From assembly GCA_002256485.1 (NCBI GenBank), contig NNSG01000002.1, positions 124,001 through 188,000 of the forward strand: 64,000 nt of DNA. Reading direction: 5' to 3'. Made by a program: the position numbers and the translations under genes. Positions within the stretch are counted from its first letter, which is position 1. The number at the start of each line of letters is the position of its first letter. The notes under the pieces are model-generated. The model saw nothing but the letters and a program-made list of their open reading frames with translations, was not told the origin of the DNA and searched no databases. This document shows, one piece after another, positions 45,127 to 53,889 of this stretch. The DNA is from Fidelibacterota bacterium 408169 (GTDB lineage Bacteria > Fidelibacterota > Marinisomatia > Marinisomatales > TCS55).

Positions 45127-46704
45127 TTAAACAGTTTCCGTGATCTCATCAAATACATTTTCCATATTCTTCATGGATTCATAATGATTGAGTGCTTGTA
45201 AATATGCTTTTGCACTAGCACGTATGGTATCCGTCGAAACGCCTTTTCCTGTATAGGCGCTATCATCAATCTTTAATCGGACGGTTACCTCTCCTTGTGC
45301 ACCTTTTCCAGCTGTTACAGATCGAACTTGATAATGTTCTAATTTTGCTGTTTCTTTAAATCCAATGGCACGGTTGATGGCGCGGAAACACGCATCAACT
45401 GGACCATCTCCCGTTGCAGATTCTTCATACATTTTATCTTCCGTTTTGATTCGGACCGTAGCGGTTGCAATGGTGGTGGTTCCTAAGTTTACATGGAGAT
45501 AATCTAATGTATAAAACCCCACTTCACTTTCAGCTTCATCTCCCATTAAAACTCGCAGATCTTCATCAAATATTTCTTTTTTCTTATCGGCCAGAACTAC
45601 GAATCGTTCATAGATATTTCCCATCAATTCATCGCTGATTTCATACCCCAATGCTTTTAACCTTGATGATAATCCATGACGGCCAGAATGTCGCCCCAAA
45701 ACAATTTTATTGTTCACAATACCTACAGATTCAGGTGTCATAATTTCGTAGGTATCCCTATTTTTCAACATTCCGTCCTGATGAATCCCAGATTCATGGG
45801 CAAAAGCATTTTCACCAACCACTGCTTTATTTGCCTGAACCAGCATACCCGTAAATCCTGAAACCATTCGACTGGAATTGTAAATTTCTTCCGTACTAAT
45901 ATCTGTATGAAATTCCCAAAAATTGGATCTTACATTTAAAGCCATAACAAATTCTTCCATGCTGGCATTTCCTGCACGTTCGCCTATTCCATTGATGGTG
46001 CATTCTACCTGACGTGCGCCATTGGCCACAGCAAAAAGTGAATTTGCAACAGCGAGACCTAAATCATTATGACAATGAACGCTAATTACTGCTTGGTCAA
46101 TATTGCTCACTCGCAATTTTAATTCTGCAATCTTTGCTCCATATTCTGCCGGCATTGTATAACCTGTAGTATCAGGGATGTTAACTGTTGTGGCTCCGGC
46201 ATCAATTACAGCCTCTATTATTTCACATAAATACCCAATGTCAGTACGACCTGCATCTTCAGCTGAAAATTCCACATCATCTGTAAACGTCTTTGAATAT
46301 TTAACTGCGTCGCTTGCCATTTTTAAAATGTTAGCTTGTTTTTCCGAAAGAGTTTTACCGTAGCGATCTGCTGCAAATTTTCCGTTAATATGAATATCAG
46401 ACGTTCCGATAAATGTATGAATTCGAAATTGGTCTGCACCTTTTAGGGATTTATAACATACATCAATATCGCCATTTATAGTTCTAGCTAATCCTGCAAT
46501 AGTTGCATCCACTGAACCTGCAATTCGTTGCACTGCTTCAAATTGACCTTGAGATGAAACAGGGAAACCGGCTTCGATAACATCTACGTTCAATCTTTCA
46601 AGTTGTTTTGCAATTTCAACTTTTTCAAACACATTCAATGACGCTCCAGGTGCTTGTTCACCGTCACGCAATGTGGTATCAAAAATAATTATTTTTTCAC
46701 TCAT
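45127..46704 (-). CDS. leuA: 2-isopropylmalate synthase
   Basis: First committed enzyme of leucine synthesis: 2-ketoisovalerate plus acetyl-CoA. '[17 protein letters not shown]', the metal-binding 'VHCHNDLGLAVANS' and 'GIGERAGNASMEE' are all present. The C-terminal LeuA regulatory domain ('VRSVTAGKGAQGEVTVRL') for leucine feedback is complete at 525 residues. It overlaps leuB by 8 bp. It is a paralogue of cimA at the end of the same operon. Confidence 0.95.
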   Translation of the reverse strand: MSEKIIIFDTTLRDGEQAPGASLNVFEKVEIAKQLERLNVDVIEAGFPVSSQGQFEAVQRIAGSVDATIAGLARTINGDIDVCYKSLKGADQFRIHTFIGTSDIHINGKFAADRYGKTLSEKQANILKMASDAVKYSKTFTDDVEFSAEDAGRTDIGYLCEIIEAVIDAGATTVNIPDTTGYTMPAEYGAKIAELKLRVSNIDQAVISVHCHNDLGLAVANSLFAVANGARQVECTINGIGERAGNASMEEFVMALNVRSNFWEFHTDISTEEIYNSSRMVSGFTGMLVQANKAVVGENAFAHESGIHQDGMLKNRDTYEIMTPESVGIVNNKIVLGRHSGRHGLSSRLKALGYEISDELMGNIYERFVVLADKKKEIFDEDLRVLMGDEAESEVGFYTLDYLHVNLGTTTIATATVRIKTEDKMYEESATGDGPVDACFRAINRAIGFKETAKLEHYQVRSVTAGKGAQGEVTVRLKIDDSAYTGKGVSTDTIRASAKAYLQALNHYESMKNMENVFDEITETV

Positions 46705-47812
46705 TTTTTTCCTTTACAAGTTCACGAGAATTTGAAATAGATTGATCAGTTTGTTTAAATGCTTTAATAATTTCATCTTTCATTTCTTCTGTTGTAACAA
46801 TAATTGAATCCGATGATGCAATATCAATTGTCCTAATTCCATTGTCTAAAACTGATTCTATGGCATTATTTAAGCGATGCGCTGCTTCCGTTTGGTTTAA
46901 AGTGATTTCCAGCATCATTGCCACAGACCCAATCATCGCAATAGGGTTTGCTTTATTTTGTCCTGCAATTTCTGGAGCCGTTCCATGAACTGGTTCATAC
47001 ATGGCATGGTTTTCACCCAAACTAGCAGATGGCAACATGCCCATACTACCGGTGATCATGGCTGTAATATCACTTAAAATATCACCAAACATATTTTGGG
47101 TTACAATCACATTAAATTGCTTGGGATCACGAACTAATTGCATGGCGGCATTATCCACATACATGTTTGATAATGGAACATCCTGATAATCTTGATGAAC
47201 TTCATGAACCACATTTCTCCAGAATTGTGAACTATCCAATACATTTGCTTTATCCACTGATGTTACATGTCCATTCCGTTTTCGAGCTAATTCAAATGCA
47301 ACTTTAGCAATACGTTCAACTTCATATTTTTTATATCTTAATGTATTGAATCCTTCCTGTTCATTATGCCCACGTGGATTACCGAAATAAATTCCACCTG
47401 TCAATTCCCGAACAACCATTACATCCGATCCAACAATCACATCTTTTTTCAGAGATGATGCATCTGCAAGGGGTCCATAAATTTTTGCTGGTCGAAGATT
47501 TGAAAAGAGTCCCAGTACTTCACGGAGTTTCAATAACCCTTTTTCAGGTTTCTTCTCTTGGGGAAGATTGTCCCATTTCGAGCCACCTACAGCGCCTAAA
47601 AGAACTGCATCGGATTCTAAACAGGATTGCAGCACAGAATCTGTGATGGGTTCATTAAATTGATCTAGAGATGCTCCACCTGCTAATTCTGTTTTAATTT
47701 CGAAATTCAAACCATATTCATTGCCAACCAAATCCAATACTGCCAAGGCAGCATCCATGACTTCAGGTCCAATGCCATCTCCGGGAAGTGTTGTTATTTT
47801 GAATGATTTCAT
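46697..47812 (-). CDS. leuB: 3-isopropylmalate dehydrogenase
   Basis: NAD-dependent oxidative decarboxylase of the leucine pathway, which also acts on 3-methylmalate from the citramalate route. 'LPGDGIGPEVMDAAL' and 'VRELTGGIYFG' are typical, and the substrate loop 'NMYVDNAAMQLVRDP' and 'NMFGDILSDITAMITGSMGMLPS' carry the metal-binding aspartates. The length of 371 residues is slightly above average because of a short extra C-terminus. It overlaps leuA. Confidence 0.95.
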   Translation of the reverse strand: MKSFKITTLPGDGIGPEVMDAALAVLDLVGNEYGLNFEIKTELAGGASLDQFNEPITDSVLQSCLESDAVLLGAVGGSKWDNLPQEKKPEKGLLKLREVLGLFSNLRPAKIYGPLADASSLKKDVIVGSDVMVVRELTGGIYFGNPRGHNEQEGFNTLRYKKYEVERIAKVAFELARKRNGHVTSVDKANVLDSSQFWRNVVHEVHQDYQDVPLSNMYVDNAAMQLVRDPKQFNVIVTQNMFGDILSDITAMITGSMGMLPSASLGENHAMYEPVHGTAPEIAGQNKANPIAMIGSVAMMLEITLNQTEAAHRLNNAIESVLDNGIRTIDIASSDSIIVTTEEMKDEIIKAFKQTDQSISNSRELVKEKNE

Positions 47813-47830
47813 TTCAAGAATTCTAACATT

Positions 47831-48874
47831 CTATAGATTTTCAGGACGAAGTTGACGGAGCTGCTTCCCGGCAATCCACATTTCCTGGTTATTTACTTCT
47901 TTCAATTCTTTTTCTAGCTCAACACGATAATCAGATTTTGAATTGGATTCAATGGAGCGCCTTGCTTCTTCACCGCTTAACACTTTTTGATAACATTCTT
48001 CGATAACCGGTTTTAAGGTATCACGAAATTTTGGTGCCCAGTCCAAAGCACCCCGCTGTGCTGTTGTAGAACAATTAGCATACATCCAATCCATCCCATT
48101 TTCCGCAACAAGCGGATAAAGACTTTGCAATGCTTCTTCAATGGTTTCATTATAGGCTTCAGATGGGGAATGCCCATGCTCACGTAAAACTTCATATTGG
48201 GCTAAAAATGCGCCTTGGAGCAAACCCATCAAAACACATCGTTCTCCTGTTAAATCACTGTGGACTTCCTTGGCAAAGGTTGTTTCAAATAAATGTCCAG
48301 AACCAATGGCAAATGCGGTTGCAACACATCGTTCTTTTGCCCTTCCAGTAAAATCCTGGTGAATAGCAAATGAAGAGTTAATTCCACGTCCAGCATTAAA
48401 ATGTGTACGAACCGTAAGTCCACTTCCTTTTGGCGCAACAAGAATTACATCAACATTTTCTGGTGGAATTATTCCCGTATCTTCATGAAATACAATCCCG
48501 AAACCATGTGAAAAATAAAGTGCATCGCCTTCATTCAAGTTTTCTTTCACTGTAGGCCAAGCTTGGATTTGTCCAGCATCTGAAAGTAGAAATTGAATGA
48601 TAGTTCCCCTTCGAACAGCTTCAGCAATCTCGAAAAGATTTTCGCCTTCAACCCAACCATCATTCAATGCTTTTTCCCAACTGGGCCCACGACGCAATCC
48701 AAGAATTACATTGAAGCCTTTATCTCTCATGTTCATACCTTGACCGAAACCTTGGGGACCATAGCCCAATATTGCAGTCACTTCATTATCTAATATTGCT
48801 TTACATTTTTCTTGTGGATAATCTGACCGTTCAATTATCGTTTCAGTATATCCGTTAATATTTAATTCTTTCAT
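47831..48874 (-). CDS. ilvC: Ketol-acid reductoisomerase
   Basis: IlvC isomerises and reduces acetolactate or acetohydroxybutyrate using NADPH and Mg2+. The nucleotide motif 'AILGYGPQGFGQGMNMRDKG' and the phosphate loop 'LRRGPSWEKA', plus 'HGFGIVFHED' and 'EVHSDLTGERCVLMG' with the metal ligands, are visible. At 347 residues it is the short (class I) form. It is placed between ilvN and leuB. Confidence 0.94.
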   Translation of the reverse strand: MKELNINGYTETIIERSDYPQEKCKAILDNEVTAILGYGPQGFGQGMNMRDKGFNVILGLRRGPSWEKALNDGWVEGENLFEIAEAVRRGTIIQFLLSDAGQIQAWPTVKENLNEGDALYFSHGFGIVFHEDTGIIPPENVDVILVAPKGSGLTVRTHFNAGRGINSSFAIHQDFTGRAKERCVATAFAIGSGHLFETTFAKEVHSDLTGERCVLMGLLQGAFLAQYEVLREHGHSPSEAYNETIEEALQSLYPLVAENGMDWMYANCSTTAQRGALDWAPKFRDTLKPVIEECYQKVLSGEEARRSIESNSKSDYRVELEKELKEVNNQEMWIAGKQLRQLRPENL

Positions 48875-48898
48875 TTTTACTCCGTGAATTTCATTTTA

Positions 48899-49459
48899 TT
48901 ATGAGAGAGCATCACTCAATTGCTGTGTAGCCCAACCCTTTTTCTTATCTATTTCTTCTATTTCTATCCGATGTTCATCTTGATTAACTTTCACCATAGC
49001 CATATTTCCGGAACGCATAATTTCAAGGATCTTGAATTGCTTAAGTGCATTTATTAGTGATTCTATTTCTTCCATTTCACCTGTTGTTTCAATAATACTA
49101 ACTAACTTTCCACCATCAATTATTTTAGCATTACTTTTTTTTATTATTTTATTCAATTCTTTTGCCTCATCTTTCTGGATCTGGACTTTTATTAAAGCAT
49201 ATTCTCTAACAACACTCGGGACACGTGTTATATCCTGAACTTTCAAAACTGTATTCAATTCCTCAAGTTGAGATTTTATTAGAGACTGGTTATATTGATC
49301 TGAATGATTACAAACAATTGTAATTCTTGTTATGCCCATAGCTTCACTTCTTCCGGCAGTAATGCTATCAATATTATAGTTTAATCTATAAAAATGTCGG
49401 GAAATTCGGTTTAATACACCCGGCTCATTCTGTACTAATACTATAATTGTTTGTTTCAT
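48899..49459 (-). CDS. Acetolactate synthase regulatory small subunit, copy 2
   Basis: A 186-residue ACT-domain protein beginning 'MKQTIIVLVQNEPGVLNRIS', the valine-binding ACT fold of IlvN/IlvH, followed by the second half that contacts the large subunit. It is a tandem, diverged paralogue of the gene at 49486. The C-terminal tail ('EEIDKKKGWATQQLSDALS') differs entirely. The two may bind different effectors (valine, leucine or isoleucine). Confidence 0.88.
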   Translation of the reverse strand: MKQTIIVLVQNEPGVLNRISRHFYRLNYNIDSITAGRSEAMGITRITIVCNHSDQYNQSLIKSQLEELNTVLKVQDITRVPSVVREYALIKVQIQKDEAKELNKIIKKSNAKIIDGGKLVSIIETTGEMEEIESLINALKQFKILEIMRSGNMAMVKVNQDEHRIEIEEIDKKKGWATQQLSDALS

Positions 49460-49485
49460 TATTCTCTATCCTCTTTTATGACTCA

Positions 49486-50049
49486 TTAAATTTGATAAGC
49501 AGTTATATGATCCGGTGTCCATGATAAATCATCTGGTTTTGAGTTTATATTATTTGAAGAAACATTATGTGTCTTTCCTTTTCGCATGGCAATTTTTCCT
49601 GTACGAACAATCTCGGTGATTTCATATGGTTGTAAAACTGATATTAAATTGTTAATAACTGATTCTTCGTCTGTTGCTTCAACGATTAATGTTTCAGTTC
49701 CCATATCAACAATTCTTGCACCATATTGTTTTACAATATTATTTACTTCATTAAGTTTATCCGGGCTTATATTGATTTTAATTAATATAAATTCTCTAGA
49801 AATACACGGAAGTTTTGATACATCTTTTACAGCAATTACATTGACTAGTTTTAAGAGATTGAAATAAATATTCCCTCTCTTGCTTGCTTCAGGTTCGTTT
49901 GCAACAATTGTCATACGACTCACACCTGATGTTTCACTATGACCTACAACAAGACTTTCAATATTAAAGTTTCTCCGCCGAAATAAACTGGATATGCGAT
50001 TCAAGACTCCAGGTTTATCTTCCACAAGTGTAATAAGAGTTTGTTTCAT
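49486..50049 (-). CDS. Acetolactate synthase regulatory small subunit, copy 1
   Basis: A 187-residue IlvN/IlvH-type protein: 'MKQTLITLVEDKPGVLNRISSLFRR' (ACT domain) and 'VDMGTETLIVEATDEESVI' in the C-terminal half. It overlaps ilvB by 4 bp, so it is probably the principal partner of the catalytic subunit. The second copy follows 26 bp downstream. The C-terminal ~25 residues are Asn/Ser-rich and not conserved. Confidence 0.9.
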   Translation of the reverse strand: MKQTLITLVEDKPGVLNRISSLFRRRNFNIESLVVGHSETSGVSRMTIVANEPEASKRGNIYFNLLKLVNVIAVKDVSKLPCISREFILIKINISPDKLNEVNNIVKQYGARIVDMGTETLIVEATDEESVINNLISVLQPYEITEIVRTGKIAMRKGKTHNVSSNNINSKPDDLSWTPDHITAYQI

Positions 50050-51794
50050 TTAACTTTTTCCTTTTCTTGTATTTGACCATTATTATTAACCTCATTCCAT
50101 GGTCTTTGAATCATTTCATGAAGATCTGCTCCAGCGGGTACCATGGGATATACTATTTCATGTTCTTCTACTTTAAATTCTACAAGTGATGGTCCAGAAT
50201 TTTTCTGTACTTTTTCCATAGTTGGTAGGATATCTTCTATGGAATCAACACGATATCCATTCATTCCATACGCTTCAGCTAATTTTACAAAATCCGGACT
50301 GGAAATTGGCGTTTCAGCATATCGGGAATCATAAAACATTTGCTGCCATTGTCGAACCATACCGAGGTAACCATTATTAATAATTGCAATATTAATATTG
50401 GTATTTTCCTGCATAGCAGTTCCCAATTCCATCATGGTCATTTGGATACTTCCATCGCCAACAATCACCCAAATTTCCTTGTCTTTCTCGTGGAAACTTG
50501 CTCCAATAGCTGCCGGTAAACTAAATCCCATAGTCCCCAGACCACCGGAAGTGAGTAATGTTCGAGGCTCTTCATGTTTATAATACTGAGCTTCCAGCAT
50601 TTGATGCTGACCCACATCAGATATAATTAAGGCATTCCCCTTGGTTCCTTCCCAAATCTTGCGAATGACTTGGGCACCCAGTAATTTGTCAGACTTAATA
50701 TTTAAAATATCCCTTCGTTTTGAATCGTGATGCCAGCCAGAAATAATATCTAGCCACTTCTTCCTATTCAATTTTATTATTTGGGGATTTACATGCCTCA
50801 ACACAGTACCAAGATCAGCATGTATAGCTAAATCAACCTTAACATTTTTATTGATTTCAGAAGGGTCAATTTCAATATGAATTTTTTTAGAATTTGGGGA
50901 ATAGGTTTTCAAATTACCTGTAACACGATCGTCAAAACGCATTCCGCATGCAATCAAAAGATCCGCCTCTTGAATAGCATGATTTGCCCAGGATTCACCA
51001 TGCATACCCATCATTCCCAAAACAAGGGGGTGACTATCTGGAACACCTCCGATGCCTAGTAATGTTGTAGTTATGGGAATGGATGATTTTTCAGCAAGCT
51101 CCATTACTTCGCTGCATGCATTAGATAAAAGGACACCGTGCCCGGCCAAAATCACCGGTTTTTCTGCTTGGTTAACCATGGTTGAAAATTTGGTAATATA
51201 ATCTTCCGACACATCTTCCGGTGGGTGGTATCCGGGGAGGATTAATTCATCTTCAGGATAAATAAATTCTATTGAATCATTTTGAATATCTTTTGGTATA
51301 TCAATCAACACTGGACCTGGCCTTCCAGTATGTGCCACATAAAATGCTTCTCTTATTGTGGATGCTAATTCACCAATGTCCATGACTAAATAACTATGTT
51401 TTGTTACAGGTATAGCAGCACCTGTAATATCTATTTCTTGGAATGCATCACTGCCGATTACACTACTGGAAACCTGTCCGGTAATACATACAATTGGTGA
51501 AGAATCCATCATGGCAGTCGCCATGCCTGTTATCATATTAGTAGCACCTGGACCGGAAGTCCCCATAGCAACTCCCACTTTTCCGCTGACACGAGCATAT
51601 CCGTCAGCCATATGAGTAGCCCCTTGCTCATGGCGGGATAAAACATGGTGCACTTTATTTCTATATTTATTCAACGCATCATACGTGGGTAAAATCGTAC
51701 CGCCAGGATATCCAAAGACTACTTCCACACCTTCTCTGATAAGACACTCCCAAATGATTTCTGCGCCGGTAAATCGTTGTTTCTTATTACTCAT
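50046..51794 (-). CDS. ilvB: Acetolactate synthase catalytic subunit
   Basis: TPP- and FAD-dependent enzyme joining two pyruvates, or pyruvate and 2-ketobutyrate. 'GVEVVFGYPGGTILPTYDAL' with the catalytic Glu, 'TSGPGATNMITGMATAMMDSSP' and the TPP motif 'GDGSIQMTMMELGTAMQENTNINIAIINN' are present. The 582-residue length is normal. It follows ilvD by 13 bp. Confidence 0.95.
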   Translation of the reverse strand: MSNKKQRFTGAEIIWECLIREGVEVVFGYPGGTILPTYDALNKYRNKVHHVLSRHEQGATHMADGYARVSGKVGVAMGTSGPGATNMITGMATAMMDSSPIVCITGQVSSSVIGSDAFQEIDITGAAIPVTKHSYLVMDIGELASTIREAFYVAHTGRPGPVLIDIPKDIQNDSIEFIYPEDELILPGYHPPEDVSEDYITKFSTMVNQAEKPVILAGHGVLLSNACSEVMELAEKSSIPITTTLLGIGGVPDSHPLVLGMMGMHGESWANHAIQEADLLIACGMRFDDRVTGNLKTYSPNSKKIHIEIDPSEINKNVKVDLAIHADLGTVLRHVNPQIIKLNRKKWLDIISGWHHDSKRRDILNIKSDKLLGAQVIRKIWEGTKGNALIISDVGQHQMLEAQYYKHEEPRTLLTSGGLGTMGFSLPAAIGASFHEKDKEIWVIVGDGSIQMTMMELGTAMQENTNINIAIINNGYLGMVRQWQQMFYDSRYAETPISSPDFVKLAEAYGMNGYRVDSIEDILPTMEKVQKNSGPSLVEFKVEEHEIVYPMVPAGADLHEMIQRPWNEVNNNGQIQEKEKVK

Positions 51795-51807
51795 AATATT
51801 CTTCCTA

Positions 51808-53481
51808 TTAATATTTTAAAACAGCTCCTGTATTAGCTGATGTAACCATTTTTGCATATCTGCCTAAATATCCATGTTTAATTTTTAATTCAAATTTCGG
51901 GAGTTGTTTAATTCTCTTCTGAATTTCTTCTTCAGTTAATTCAACATTCAAACTTTTTTCAGGGATGTTTACATGAATAATATCTCCCTCCAGCAAAGCA
52001 GCAATTGGTCCTCGCACAGCTGCTTCCGGGGAAATGTGACCTATGCAAGCACCCCGTGTACCACCAGAAAATCTACCATCAGTGATCAGGGCTACTTTAT
52101 CGCCCAAGCCCATACCCATAATAGCGCTAGTGGGTGACAGCATTTCGGGCATACCGGGTCCGCCTTTGGGCCCTTCGTAGCGAATTACTACCACATCTCC
52201 GGATTGCACTTCATGGTTTAAAATTCCAGAGATAGCTTCTTCCTGGGATTCATAAATGCGTGCAGGACCAGAATGAACCAGCATTTTATCATCAACGGCA
52301 CCCGTTTTTACAATCGAACCTTTCGGTGCCAAATTTCCAAATAAAATTGATAACCCACCTTCTTGTGAATAAGGAGAATCAATCGTTTGAATAACAGACT
52401 CATCCTTGGAAAATGAATCCGAAATATTTTCGCCCAAACTTTGACCCGTAATCGTTGGGAGATCTAATTGCAATACATCTTCTTTTTTTGACAACTCATT
52501 TAAAATTGCAGAAATACCTCCGGCGCGATCTACATCTTCCATATGAACATTGGGTGTTGCGGGACTTACTTTGCAAATATAAGGTGTCTTTTTTGAAATT
52601 TCATTTAATTCTGTTAAATCAAAATCAATATCAGCTTCCTTGGCAATTGCTAATGTATGAAGCACAGTATTTGTACTCCCGCCCATAGCCATATCTAAAG
52701 CAAATGCGTTTCGAATAGATTCTTTGGTAATGATATCTCGTGGTTTTAAATCCTGTTGAATTAAGTCAACAATTCGATTGCCCGCTTTTTTGACTAATTC
52801 CAGACGTCCTTTATCCACCGCCAGAATAGAGCCATTCCCAGGCAAAGCAATGCCCAATGCTTCCATGAGGCAATTCATGGAATTTGCGGTAAACATACCG
52901 GAACAGGAGCCGCAGGTAGGACAGCCTTCTTTCTCCAGTTTGGTGAGATACTCTTCTGTTATGGTTCCTGATTTTACCTGGCCTACGCCTTCAAATACAG
53001 ATATCAAATCCACTTTTTGTCCATTTATCTGGCCCGCTTTCATGGGTCCGCCGGAAACAAAAACGGTTGGAATATTTATACGAACAGCTGCCATGAGCAT
53101 TCCTGGAACAATTTTATCACAATTGGTAATACACATGAGTCCATCCAGTCGATGTGCTTCAACCACCGTTTCCACACTATCAGCTATAAGTTCACGGCTG
53201 GCTAAAGAATAACGCATGCCGATATGTCCCATGGCAATGCCATCATCCACACCTATGGTATTGAATTCAAAAGGAATGCCCCCTGCTTCCCGGATGGCTT
53301 GTTTGGCAACCTTTCCGAATTCTTGCAAATGGACATGACCGGGTATCAAATCGATATATGAATTAGCTACCCCAATGAAAGGCCGTTCGAAATCGGACTC
53401 TTTCTGGATGACGCCCGTAGCCCGCAACAGACTGCGGTGCGGAGCGTGTTCAAATCCTTTTTTTATAGTATCTGATCGCAT
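51808..53481 (-). CDS. ilvD: Dihydroxy-acid dehydratase
   Basis: Fe-S enzyme forming the 2-keto acids of valine and isoleucine. Cluster cysteines are in '[14 protein letters not shown]' and '[18 protein letters not shown]'; 'GRFSGGTRG' and 'GHISPEA' are also typical. At 557 residues it is complete. It is the first structural gene of the ten-gene operon. Upstream is a leader ORF rich in Leu, Ile and Val codons (53621-53770), and its first codons can pair with the leader RNA (53525-53540). Confidence 0.96.
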   Translation of the reverse strand: MRSDTIKKGFEHAPHRSLLRATGVIQKESDFERPFIGVANSYIDLIPGHVHLQEFGKVAKQAIREAGGIPFEFNTIGVDDGIAMGHIGMRYSLASRELIADSVETVVEAHRLDGLMCITNCDKIVPGMLMAAVRINIPTVFVSGGPMKAGQINGQKVDLISVFEGVGQVKSGTITEEYLTKLEKEGCPTCGSCSGMFTANSMNCLMEALGIALPGNGSILAVDKGRLELVKKAGNRIVDLIQQDLKPRDIITKESIRNAFALDMAMGGSTNTVLHTLAIAKEADIDFDLTELNEISKKTPYICKVSPATPNVHMEDVDRAGGISAILNELSKKEDVLQLDLPTITGQSLGENISDSFSKDESVIQTIDSPYSQEGGLSILFGNLAPKGSIVKTGAVDDKMLVHSGPARIYESQEEAISGILNHEVQSGDVVVIRYEGPKGGPGMPEMLSPTSAIMGMGLGDKVALITDGRFSGGTRGACIGHISPEAAVRGPIAALLEGDIIHVNIPEKSLNVELTEEEIQKRIKQLPKFELKIKHGYLGRYAKMVTSANTGAVLKY

Positions 53482-53540
53482 TCATTTTCCATTTTTTTTA
53501 TTTCAATTGTACGCGCACATACAAGATCAGACTGGATACT
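53467..53540 (-). promoter_or_regulatory. Leader RNA pairing that could cover the ilvD start codon
   Basis: On the minus strand AGTAT and CTGATC (from 53540-53536 and 53530-53525) are complementary to GATCAG and ATACT in ilvD codons 2-5 (53477-53467): 11 base pairs with a 5-nt bulge on one side. The enclosed loop contains the ribosome-binding region and the ATG. Such a hairpin would repress ilvD translation unless disrupted, which fits a leader-peptide-controlled switch. No intrinsic terminator was found between the leader ORF and ilvD. Confidence 0.4.
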
Positions 53541-53620
53541 TAATTTAGAAAGGAATAAAGATATGAGGTGTGAGTGTGTCTCCGCCGTCTTTTTCGCCTT
53601 CCGTATTTTAATATATTCAG

Positions 53621-53770
53621 TCAGGCAACTAGGACGGCGAGTCCAATAATCACTAGAATAAGCAAATTAATTAATAAAGAATTAATTTGCAGAGAATCAA
53701 TATCAATACCGAAATCGAGCGCAAAATTGCGACTGCTGCTAATTTGTTTTACTGGTAATGTATTATCCAT
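53621..53770 (-). CDS. Candidate leader peptide of the ilv-leu operon
   Basis: A 49-codon ORF ends 139 bp before ilvD. Residues 32-49 read 'LLINLLILVIIGLAVLVA', 14 of 18 being Leu, Ile or Val, the three products of the operon it precedes. This is the composition of attenuator leader peptides such as that of E. coli ilvG. The final codons (CTC GCC GTC) can pair with GACGGC at 53587-53582 or GGCGA at 53594-53590, offering alternative structures. An in-frame ATG at 53776 is an alternative start. The competing view is a small single-helix membrane protein. No strong ribosome site is visible. Confidence 0.55.
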   Translation of the reverse strand: MDNTLPVKQISSSRNFALDFGIDIDSLQINSLLINLLILVIIGLAVLVA

Positions 53771-53802
53771 AATCATTCTAGTTATCTAAGTTCTCAATTG
53801 GT

Positions 53803-53823
53803 AAAAAACCTAAAGATAAGGTT
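53803..53823 (-). terminator. Weak intrinsic terminator after asnB
   Basis: On the minus strand AACCT-TATCTTT-AGGTT followed by TTTT: a short 5-bp stem with a good U run, 67 bp after the asnB stop. An AT-rich hairpin (about 53850-53875) also lies in this stretch. Together they would end asnB transcription before the ilv leader. Confidence 0.4.
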
Positions 53824-53889
53824 ACGTGATGATTTATACCTAATACAACACTTTTTTCTTGTTTAGAAAAAAAGTTTTTATGGTTTATT

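Noticed and set aside
53574-53789. 71-codon plus-strand ORF before ilvD
   Set aside because: It is antisense to the Leu/Ile/Val leader ORF and has no family resemblance or ribosome site; the minus-strand reading explains the region better.
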